A program made the position numbers and the translations under genes. Of a stretch of 64,000 nucleotides of DNA, positions 57,487-64,000 are shown piece by piece. Each line of letters begins with the position of its first letter. The first letter of the stretch is position 1. This stretch comes from Leptolyngbya sp. FACHB-261 (GTDB taxonomy: Bacteria > Cyanobacteriota > Cyanobacteriia > FACHB-261), in NCBI RefSeq assembly GCF_014696065.1, contig NZ_JACJPL010000016.1, positions 53,814 through 117,813 on the forward strand, given 5' to 3'. Under the pieces are notes generated by a model that did not search any database, was not told the origin of the DNA, and worked only from the letters and a program-made list of their open reading frames with translations.

Positions 57487-58231
57487 TTGAATCTGACCAA
57501 ACTTTATGTTTCTTCAGTATCTCAATTCGGCTTAGGGCAAGTCCTCCAAGCACAAACTCCGGTCTACTCCATGTCAACAATTCATCCAATTGCTGGTTAG
57601 ACATCCCAAACTTCAACCCTGTAGGCATTGTGTTGTCGATTTTCAGTAGTCCACCTAGAGCTATATATTGATAGCCTATATCACGATATGCGCTAAGTAG
57701 GGAAGCTAAAAAACTTTTGGGAGAATTGTAATGGGGCAATAAGGAATCTTGTTGCGGAATGGATTCGCTACTCCAGTTGTATAGAACCGCTCCAACTTGA
57801 ACGACACCGACCAAGGTATATGCTCGATACTTACAAGAATATTCTTCCCAACTAAGTTTGGCTAAGTGTAGAGATAATAGAGGCTCACCAAAGATATCTG
57901 GTGCAAAGACGTAATCAGGACTGAATTTTCCACAACGATCAAGAAAGAGCTTGATCCGCTGGCGTAACTGTAAATCGTCTGCGAGGCGTAACTCCCTCAG
58001 CCATCGGTTGTTAGTAAACTCGCAGTGAAGCTGTTTATACCAAGGGCGGCTTTGTTTTTCAAATACACCACTGTCAATGAAGTAGGGCTTTCCAAGAGCA
58101 CGAACACTGGCGAGAAAGTTATCCGAGCATGTACTAGGAGCTAGGATACCAAATTCTCCTTTTAGAGCCTCAAGCTTTTTTAATAAACTGAAGTAATCTG
58201 CAGAGAAAACGGGTAGAAACTGCCTTTCCAT
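57395..58231 (-). CDS. Short TGT-fold protein, second DpdA-like
   Basis: 278 residues. TIM-barrel signatures of tRNA-guanine transglycosylases are recognisable: F-I-D53-S-G (cf. TDSGG), APD112, VGVVQ145, ALGGL (191-195), and a C-terminal WSD247 where TGTs have their catalytic aspartate. The zinc-binding C-x-C-x2-C domain is absent. It could be a catalytic partner of DpdA, a base-recognition subunit, or the local equivalent of DpdC (which turns the nitrile into the amide); I cannot tell which. It starts 38 bases after dpdA's stop. Confidence 0.7.
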   Translation of the reverse strand: MERQFLPVFSADYFSLLKKLEALKGEFGILAPSTCSDNFLASVRALGKPYFIDSGVFEKQSRPWYKQLHCEFTNNRWLRELRLADDLQLRQRIKLFLDRCGKFSPDYVFAPDIFGEPLLSLHLAKLSWEEYSCKYRAYTLVGVVQVGAVLYNWSSESIPQQDSLLPHYNSPKSFLASLLSAYRDIGYQYIALGGLLKIDNTMPTGLKFGMSNQQLDELLTWSRPEFVLGGLALSRIEILKKHKVWSDSTNWLWWNPRYDHQRFGQRDALQEVLAWSSL

Positions 58232-58269
58232 AAGCTAAAAATCAGTTAACTCAGCTTAACCTCTGGATG

Positions 58270-60348
58270 CTACCGACCTAAACCGAGCTCTTGAAGCAGT
58301 GCTTTGAATCGCTTGTAAAACACGTAAGTATTATGAAAACCTCGTCTCCGGTTACGATCATTTCCCCGGAAAATTACTACCTCAACTTTAATCTTTTGAC
58401 AAATTGGGCAATTACAGCTCTGCCAAGGGCGATCTTCTAGTAATTCCCTGTACCTCGTCCTGCGTTTATTCTGTTGTTTGATCTGGTTGATTGGATCTAA
58501 CTTGCTATCGCGGGGTTTCTCTAATAGTTCACTGTAGTTCAGCAGCTCCTCCAAAGTTTCTTCTAGGCTCAATTCTCCTATGTCAAACTTCCGAAGAGCA
58601 CTCAATGTTGCTTGTTCAAACCCTTTAAGGGTTTTACGATCAGCCACACCAGACTCAATACAATTTTTAATCCGTGCTCCAGAGCCATCAGCTTGAGGTA
58701 CACGAATGGAGGTGTACTTCTTACCGGAGGCTACATGATAGTTAGTAGTGGGATCCAGCCAGGCGCTTCGCAATGGGCTTGCTGAATCAAAGCTTGTCAC
58801 TCCTAGATGACGGAATGCAGGGATGGCATTGATGCGACCTACCCCAAAGAGATGTAAACGAGTTTTAGAAGTCAAATGTGGATAAATAGCTTCAAGGATC
58901 TTGATGATTTCTTTGCTCTGAGCGTAAGCTAGTCCTCCCAAAGCAATGTAATCATACCCCGCTCGAATCATTTCTCTAACTGCAACAGCATAGGATTGCG
59001 GGTCCCACCCTTGAGCAGCAGCAATTGGAGTGAAGGTATAACCTTCATCTTGATGTCTCTTGAGAAATTCCTTTGCGTTGGCTAGAGTTAATTCGTAACG
59101 TTTTTCTCGAATTCCTGGTTCAGCAAATGGACCTACAATTAGATGATCGATGCTGACTCCAAAGTTGAAGCCTAGAGCCTGATAATAATTTAAAATCTCA
59201 TCAGTACTGTATGGGGGAACCTCTTCCTTAATATATCCAAAAGCTCCACAATCGCCCATGACCCTTCCAGAAAAGCGGATGAATTTGTGAATCCCTACTG
59301 CTTCAATTTGAGATCTCTTTCTCTTGGAACCATCTACAACTACTTTAGAAACAAGAATTCCGTCATAATTCGGGAAATCATAGATTTCATGAGCATAGAT
59401 CTCATCAGCATAGGGATCCCGATTGGGCGTGAGTTTATCAATAAGGAAGTTGTAACCTGGATCCACCCGATCGTCCCATTCAGGAATGAAATACTGCATA
59501 CCTAAATGCAAGTTGGGAGCAGGAGGGACATTAGGAATAGCAAGAAACTCGGCATCCGTACTCTTCTTAGCCTGGTCAGTGGATTGTCTCTCAGTCGCTT
59601 TTTCCTGACTCAGCAACTCGGGGAATCCTAAAGATAACTCTAGCTGAGTTATGCTCCGCTCGATAACTTGTTTAAAAATCTCAGGAGTTTCATAAACGCT
59701 CTGGACCAGGTTCAACTCTTTACTAGTAGCCTCAGCAAAGCGTTTGAGAAGAAAGCCTTTGAGACCTACCAACCCGTAACTGTAGCGTTTAGCATCAACA
59801 TTAGATAGGGGAAGAACAAAAGTTTTTGCAGACATTCCCTGAATGCTTTTTGCTCCTCTTGCTGAAGCTAGAAAAATTAAGGTTTGTTCAGGCCGAGTTT
59901 CAATAGGCAGATTGATTGCTCGTAGATAGTTCTCCCCTAAGAGAACAAACACAAGTTCGTAGCCCTGTATAGCCTTCTCCAGAGCTTTATGCACTTGCAG
60001 AAATTGTGCCCACACATCCACCTCACGACTCTTCATAGAGTTGAAGGTCACCTCGTAAGGCGCTATGTCTTGGTCCTCAGGAATTAATCCATATCCTGCA
60101 GAAAGAATGAATACTTTAACCGCCTCCTGTCCTAGTGATTGACGCAGGATTTGAACACCCTCCATTACTTGGAGATGTTGCATTCCTGTGTACATCTGCC
60201 TTGCAGGGCAAATAAACTCAGCCAGCCGTGTCTCACAAACATGCAAACGAAAGGGGTCTTTGAAGTCCTGCAGGATAAGCTGATTCTTTGGCTTGAAACG
60301 CTTTTCCCCAGTGCAGGAGGTGATGACTAAGACACGGGGATGAGGCAT
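58270..60348 (-). CDS. dpdA: DNA-guanine transglycosylase DpdA with N-terminal DUF6884-like domain
   Basis: About 692 residues from the ATG at 60348 (AGGA seven bases upstream; a TTG at 60396 is the alternative). Residues 1-170 resemble DUF6884/YaaA-type domains: SCTGEKRF, ARQMYTGMQHL, ILSAGYGLIPEDQDIAPYE. Residues about 290-560 form the TGT barrel: GD366CGAF, AAAQGW, ALGGLAYAQ, GVGRINAI and the catalytic FD521SASPLRSA. C-x-C-x2-C-x21-H at about 645-672 is the TGT zinc site. It would exchange guanine for preQ0 in DNA. The fused N-terminal domain may recognise DNA or modify the base further. Confidence 0.87.
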   Translation of the reverse strand: MPHPRVLVITSCTGEKRFKPKNQLILQDFKDPFRLHVCETRLAEFICPARQMYTGMQHLQVMEGVQILRQSLGQEAVKVFILSAGYGLIPEDQDIAPYEVTFNSMKSREVDVWAQFLQVHKALEKAIQGYELVFVLLGENYLRAINLPIETRPEQTLIFLASARGAKSIQGMSAKTFVLPLSNVDAKRYSYGLVGLKGFLLKRFAEATSKELNLVQSVYETPEIFKQVIERSITQLELSLGFPELLSQEKATERQSTDQAKKSTDAEFLAIPNVPPAPNLHLGMQYFIPEWDDRVDPGYNFLIDKLTPNRDPYADEIYAHEIYDFPNYDGILVSKVVVDGSKRKRSQIEAVGIHKFIRFSGRVMGDCGAFGYIKEEVPPYSTDEILNYYQALGFNFGVSIDHLIVGPFAEPGIREKRYELTLANAKEFLKRHQDEGYTFTPIAAAQGWDPQSYAVAVREMIRAGYDYIALGGLAYAQSKEIIKILEAIYPHLTSKTRLHLFGVGRINAIPAFRHLGVTSFDSASPLRSAWLDPTTNYHVASGKKYTSIRVPQADGSGARIKNCIESGVADRKTLKGFEQATLSALRKFDIGELSLEETLEELLNYSELLEKPRDSKLDPINQIKQQNKRRTRYRELLEDRPWQSCNCPICQKIKVEVVIFRGNDRNRRRGFHNTYVFYKRFKALLQELGLGR

Positions 60349-61040
60349 GAAGTTTCCTGTCCGTAACGCTCTCGTCCTACTTAGTAGCGAGATCAAGCCT
60401 ACCTCAATAAATGCTCGATCACGGATGTGGCAAGAATCACACAGACTGTGAGATTACCACCTCTCCCTGATAGCAAGACCAGGTCACTTTAATAGGAACC
60501 TGTAATTCCAGGGGCTGAGTACGACATCAGCCGGTATCGAGAACCAAGAAGGTGACGAGCTTCAGTGCTTGGCCTTCAAGGCCGTCCTACTTCAGAAGAC
60601 AGTGAAGCGGCTGATAGGCATTAAGATACTCTAGCTGAGAGTCGGGTTAGCCTGAGTAGTCTACAGCATTGATTCCTAGATAGCTAGATAGTCTCTGTCC
60701 CCTTGGCTTCAGCTAGCAAAAGGGCAATGGCGATAAAGATGTTTCATCTTGGTATGTAAGTCAAGGGAATTTCATTGGGTTTTTCCCCATCACTCGGCAC
60801 TGCACCCTAAAATTTAGGACTGCCTCACTCAGCTAGATTAACCTCAATCACACGGTGTTCCTGAATGCCCGGCTCCTGCACCATCTGAGAGGCTACCTGC
60901 AACTGCTACTCTGCTACGGGCTGTAGCAGAGTAGCAGAGCGGAAGAGCAATCAGCTCATAGTCAGTTGCAATAGCTAGGCGGTGACTGTGGCAGAGTTAA
61001 AGCTACAGACAGTAGAACAATGGCTTTGAGGCTTATGGAC
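60349..61040. other. Intergenic region dpdA/queE
   Basis: 692 bases, no supported gene. It includes a 15-bp perfect hairpin (60903-60937). Two startless frames have coding texture: plus strand about 60513-60633 (..ELQCLAFKAVLLQKTVKRL..) and a short minus frame ending IEVNLAE; both look like gene scraps. The dpdA promoter must lie at its left end. Confidence 0.45.
60903..60937. repeat. Perfect 15-bp hairpin
   Basis: CTGCTACTCTGCTAC-GGGCT-GTAGCAGAGTAGCAG. It lies 100 bases after the queE stop on the minus strand and could end that transcript, though no T-run follows. Confidence 0.6.
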
Positions 61041-61655
61041 TCACCTCACCTTTAGAAACTTGTGGGTTTGCAGACTGATCCGCCACTGAGGATGAGTCAA
61101 AACATACTCAATGGCCAGAGCAGTGCTCTGCTCGCGATTACTCCATTCTGGTTGGAGATACTTTAGTGCTGTAGAAGGTACTCTAGCTGCCTGTTTCTCA
61201 GCCCATTCGAGATCACTTCGGTGAGACACAACTACCTTTAGCTCATCAACATAAAGGTACACACTCTCATGCGGAACTTTCATTTTCTTAGGTGATAATG
61301 TAACCCAATCGAAGGTCCCACTTATTGGATATGCTCCAGAGGTTTCGAGGTGGACCCGGAGACCCATTGTACGTAGCTGGGCTGTGAGAGGGCCCAAGTC
61401 ATGCATGAGTGGTTCGCCTCCAGTGATGACTACAATTCCTGGATTCGGTCTACAAACTTCATCAATTAGGTCAGTTATCTTGTGCTGAGGATGAGCTCCG
61501 GAATTCCAAGACTCTTTGGTATCGCAGAACCAACAACCGACATCACACCCCCCTAAACGAATGAAAAAAGCATTGACACCTGTCCATGCGCCCTCTCCTT
61601 GCACGGAATGGAAGGTCTCTACGACGGGATAAGCTATAGTTGCAGGCTCAGTCAT
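61041..61655 (-). CDS. queE: 7-carboxy-7-deazaguanine synthase QueE
   Basis: 204 residues. Radical-SAM enzyme that contracts 6-carboxytetrahydropterin to 7-carboxy-7-deazaguanine. The cluster motif is C-x3-C-x2-C in GGCDVGCWFCDTKESW; VITGGEP follows at the SAM site, and SVQGEGAWTGV is the N-terminal substrate region. Its ATG overlaps the queD stop by four bases, so the two are coupled. Confidence 0.95.
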   Translation of the reverse strand: MTEPATIAYPVVETFHSVQGEGAWTGVNAFFIRLGGCDVGCWFCDTKESWNSGAHPQHKITDLIDEVCRPNPGIVVITGGEPLMHDLGPLTAQLRTMGLRVHLETSGAYPISGTFDWVTLSPKKMKVPHESVYLYVDELKVVVSHRSDLEWAEKQAARVPSTALKYLQPEWSNREQSTALAIEYVLTHPQWRISLQTHKFLKVR

Positions 61656-62038
61656 TCCTCATACTCCACCCAGCTATTGGGGGTTTCTGATACCATCACC
61701 TTTAGCTGTACACCCTCTGGTACCCGCTTTTTAGTCTCGTCGTAGATATACTTAGCGATCATCTCAGCTGTGGTTTCATAGCCTTTAGGTAGAACTTCGT
61801 TAAGTAAGCAGTGGTCTAAGCCACCTTGAGTCACGTCTTTTTTAGCCCACCGTAAGGTTGTGAAGTCAGCCACCATTACTGCGTGAGGCGTTCGCTCTGA
61901 GGGGTGAAGCCGATCAGAAATAGCCTTCACCTGAACTTTATATGTGTGTCCATGTATCCGACCACAAGGACCATCGTAGTCACGGATGTAATGGGCACTG
62001 TCAAAAGTGAATTCAGTGGTAAGTTTCCACACAGACAT
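61652..62038 (-). CDS. queD: 6-carboxytetrahydropterin synthase QueD
   Basis: 128 residues. Converts dihydroneopterin triphosphate to 6-carboxytetrahydropterin. Zinc ligands are in FDSAHY and CGRIHGHTY (H-x-H), with the catalytic Cys just before; GLDHCLLNE and SETPNSWVEY complete the site. The start is the ATG at 62038 with GGAGG eight bases upstream; a longer frame to 62059 is less likely. First gene of the queD-queE pair. Confidence 0.95.
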   Translation of the reverse strand: MSVWKLTTEFTFDSAHYIRDYDGPCGRIHGHTYKVQVKAISDRLHPSERTPHAVMVADFTTLRWAKKDVTQGGLDHCLLNEVLPKGYETTAEMIAKYIYDETKKRVPEGVQLKVMVSETPNSWVEYEE

Positions 62039-62343
62039 CCTAGTGCCCTCCAGAAGCAAACATTAGGCCCTCAAGAATAGCTGAGGGACTCAGCTTTTTC
62101 TAGAAGATACAGGCATCCTTAAACTATCAAAAGCACTTTTCGTCGGATTGCTACATCAACCTCCCCGCAAGATATAAGGCCCATCTCCATGTCATAACAG
62201 CTCAAGATGGACTGTTGTACCTGTAGTCTTGACGTTTCTAACTATGCTTTCTAAGATTAGCTCTCTCCCAAGGCCCATGATTTCCCGGAGGCACTTAAAT
62301 GCATTGTTATCTCTTAGCAGCATTAGCAGCTATTTGACAGGCC
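62039..62343. other. Intergenic region parB/queD
   Basis: 305 bases downstream of parB and upstream of queD. It holds the leader hairpin above but no supported gene, and no riboswitch motif I can recognise. Confidence 0.4.
62079..62095 (+). terminator. Hairpin in the queD leader
   Basis: AGCTGAG-GGA-CTCAGCT, followed on the plus strand by TTTTTC. On the minus strand it falls in the queD leader 41 bases before the start. Either a plus-strand terminator or a leader structure; no gene is known on the plus strand here. Confidence 0.4.
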
Positions 62344-63123
62344 CTACTTCTCTGTCTTACCTTGCTTCGTTCCAGAAACGCCAAGCTGATGCCGCAGATC
62401 CGCTAAGTTACCATACTTAGCCCATTTACCAGCTTTAGCTATCAGTAGATCAACAGCTAGATCCTGGATCTCACCTGGTTCACAGCCCAACGTTTGAGCA
62501 GCTTCCTTGAGCCATTGGGCACGGTCAGGAGAAACCATGAAACGTTTCATGGTTTTGCGCCCAGGGTTCTGTGGTGTTCCACTTAGGTAGGCTTGGACGG
62601 TTCTCAGGCTCTTACCCACGATGATTTCCAGAGCTGGTTTGAGCGCTTTTTCTCCTTTAGCCGGCCGTCCGGGACGCTCAACATAACCTGCTTCTCTTAA
62701 ACGATCTGCTAAGGCTCGCACTTCCGCGGGAGTGTAGTCCCGACGCTTTTCGTTTTCAGCTACCTCAATCTCTAATGCCCGCGCCGGATCCTCAGCAACC
62801 TTGAGGGACATCACTCGCACCGGCACCCCATTGGCAAAGAGCTGTTTGAATGTTCCAGGTTCGGTTTTAGCTAAGTGCCTGATAGCCGCCAATCGGTGGC
62901 CACCTGCCAATAGAACTTCTTCTTGATCAACTACAAGAGGTTCTATTAAACCGAGAACAGAAATACTTTCAGAGAGGGCAACAACGTGTTGTTGGTTAAG
63001 GGTACGGGTGTCCTGAGATCGATCCTTAATCTGATCAAGAGGCAGCGATGATGGGAGATCTGAGGGTAATGAAGCTTGGGGAGCTTGTCGTCCAGCGAAT
63101 ACACCCTCGAAGCGTTTAGCCAT
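62344..63123 (-). CDS. parB: ParB-like plasmid partition protein
   Basis: 259 residues from the ATG at 63123. LPLDQIKDRSQDTRTLNQQHVVALSESISVLGLIEPLVVD, then LLAGGHRLAAIRHL and EIEVAENEKRRDYTPAEV are the ParB/Spo0J N-terminal nuclease-like domain and HTH region. The middle includes YVERPGRPAKGEKALKPA. The ATG overlaps the parA stop by eight bases. It would bind a parS-like site (not found) and stimulate ParA. Confidence 0.87.
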   Translation of the reverse strand: MAKRFEGVFAGRQAPQASLPSDLPSSLPLDQIKDRSQDTRTLNQQHVVALSESISVLGLIEPLVVDQEEVLLAGGHRLAAIRHLAKTEPGTFKQLFANGVPVRVMSLKVAEDPARALEIEVAENEKRRDYTPAEVRALADRLREAGYVERPGRPAKGEKALKPALEIIVGKSLRTVQAYLSGTPQNPGRKTMKRFMVSPDRAQWLKEAAQTLGCEPGEIQDLAVDLLIAKAGKWAKYGNLADLRHQLGVSGTKQGKTEK

Positions 63124-63721
63124 GCAGCACCTCTTCACCAATCGCTCGATACTCTGCCCATGCTCTGCCTGCCATCGGATCACGCCTACCACGGTTGTCT
63201 TTTGCGTCTCGAACCAGACAACCTTGATCTGCTGCTCTGCGATGGACAGCTAAACCTCGAATCAGTCGCTGAAAGACGGGTATCCCCTTCTCTACAAGCA
63301 TAGACTGAGCTTCCTCTCCTTCCGTTGTCGAGGCTTGAATGAGGGTAAGCAGGACCTTGTACCTTGCTCCTAGGCTAGAAAGAGTGTCAATGGTACCAAG
63401 TAGGGCTTCTAGGTCTGGCGCAGAAGGCGTCGCTGGGCAGATACATAGGTCAGACTTGGCTAAATCCTCTAGATCGTCAGGAGCTGGCCTAGCTGGAGTG
63501 TCCACAACAACGTGCACGAAAGAGTTGAGGTCCGGGATTTGCGTCTCGTCCACCAAGCTAAAGGGCATCCCCGGCCCACGCTTAGCCCAATTTAAGGCTG
63601 TCCGGTTCTGATCGCCGTCGATCAACAGCGTGCCTCCGTGATCTGACAAATACCCTGCTAGATGCATAGAAGAAGTCGATTTCCCTACTCCCCCTTTAAA
63701 GCCAACGAAGCTGATCAGCAT
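63116..63721 (-). CDS. parA: ParA-like partition ATPase
   Basis: 201 residues from the ATG at 63721. The deviant Walker A F-K-G-G-V-G-K-S-T begins at residue 7, followed by LLIDGDQNRTALNWAKRG and VVVDTPARP (Walker B). Short P-loop ParA/MinD type without an N-terminal HTH, as in many small plasmids. The first ATG frame (63742) is less likely because the P-loop normally starts within the first dozen residues. Drives segregation with ParB. Confidence 0.88.
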   Translation of the reverse strand: MLISFVGFKGGVGKSTSSMHLAGYLSDHGGTLLIDGDQNRTALNWAKRGPGMPFSLVDETQIPDLNSFVHVVVDTPARPAPDDLEDLAKSDLCICPATPSAPDLEALLGTIDTLSSLGARYKVLLTLIQASTTEGEEAQSMLVEKGIPVFQRLIRGLAVHRRAADQGCLVRDAKDNRGRRDPMAGRAWAEYRAIGEEVLHG

Positions 63722-63768
63722 AAAAATGACTGCCAATGCCACTGATAGCAGAGCTTACATCTCTATAG

Positions 63769-63785
63769 CACCTCTAGCTCAGGTG
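63769..63785. promoter_or_regulatory. Candidate par operator
   Basis: CACCT-N7-AGGTG dyad 48 bases upstream of parA. It may be a binding site for ParA or ParB autoregulation. Short dyads are common, so confidence is low. Confidence 0.3.
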
Positions 63786-63916
63786 TTCTACTACTCTCTC
63801 CTAATCACTGTTAGTCAACCGTTCGGCTTCTTGCAAAGTCAGAATACCCATCAGAATGCTCAGGCTCCTTCTTACCGAGCCCGACCGATTGCTCGAACAG
63901 CAGTAGGACACTTGGC

Positions 63917-64000
63917 TTAAGCCGCAGGTTGGCTGGCCTGCTGCTGGTATACCTGGCTCTCCAGCTTTGCTAGTGTCGTGGTCAGCTCTGCTAATTGCAG
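63917..64000 (-). CDS. 3' end of a gene cut by the right window edge
   Basis: The minus strand reads LQLAELTTTLAKLESQVYQQQ.. ending QPAA before TAA at 63917-63919. It looks like the helical C-terminus of a plasmid protein, perhaps a replication or partition accessory. Only 27 codons are visible. Confidence 0.45.
   Translation of the reverse strand: MQLAELTTTLAKLESQVYQQQASQPAA

Noticed and set aside
37449..60396. Tempting call of a wholly new defence system
   Set aside because: The gene content and the E-to-K order match the described Dpd system, so novelty is limited to its architecture.
1..64000. CRISPR arrays, rRNA and tRNA genes
   Set aside because: No regularly spaced repeats or conserved RNA gene signatures were found; the regular repeats seen are protein-coding RTX and small secreted repeats.

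Overview
The window looks like a cyanobacterial replicon, most likely a plasmid or plasmid-like island. HIP1-type octamers (GCGATCGC) recur in the 2-24 kb and 37.7-54.5 kb segments. The families are typical of filamentous cyanobacteria: a giant RTX protein, a pentapeptide-repeat remnant and Tat-exported SDRs. A parA/parB pair lies at the right edge. All calls are from reading the sequence; no database search was possible.

Layout. (1) 1-8.5 kb: a mostly non-coding left arm, then one 2,244-codon RTX/haemolysin-type calcium-binding gene. (2) 8.7-25.1 kb: a long minus-strand run of accessory metabolism. It holds a six-gene operon (MFS exporter, aldo/keto reductase, VOC protein, MRJP/yellow-like secreted protein, aldo/keto reductase, alpha/beta hydrolase), then SDRs, an NTF2-like protein, a hydrolase, an AraC regulator, and an NmrA-like protein with a DHA2 exporter divergent from a LysR regulator. 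(3) 25.1-36.7 kb: plasmid-type DNA without HIP1 that I could find. It has many fragments, a 101-bp MITE-like element, a duplicated locus for small secreted repeat proteins, a pentapeptide-repeat remnant, short cyanobacterial hypothetical genes, a PD-(D/E)XK-like protein and a ribbon-helix-helix gene with an operator-like array. (4) 36.7-62.0 kb: a 7-deazaguanine DNA modification (Dpd) island. (5) 62.3-64.0 kb: parB, parA and the 3' end of another gene.

How the Dpd island should work. queD, queE and queC make preQ0 from the GTP cyclohydrolase product; no folE is in the window, so that step is probably supplied elsewhere. A TGT-fold transglycosylase (DpdA) with the DGQHR protein DpdB would exchange guanine for preQ0 in DNA. 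A tightly overlapping minus-strand operon, in the order E-F-G-H-I-J-K-D, encodes the SNF2 helicase, RecQ-like helicase, P-loop ATPase, large DEVH helicase, PLD nuclease and accessory proteins of the restriction-like arm. Distinctive features are an N-terminal DUF6884-like domain fused to DpdA, a second short TGT-fold protein whose 3' end overlaps dpdB antisense by 92 bp, and a small putative regulator beside a perfect palindrome between the modification and restriction genes.

The Dpd system is described in other bacteria. What looks unusual here is the architecture: the fused DpdA, the second TGT-like protein, no obvious separate DpdC, likely plasmid carriage, and a HIP1-poor modification half next to a HIP1-bearing restriction half.
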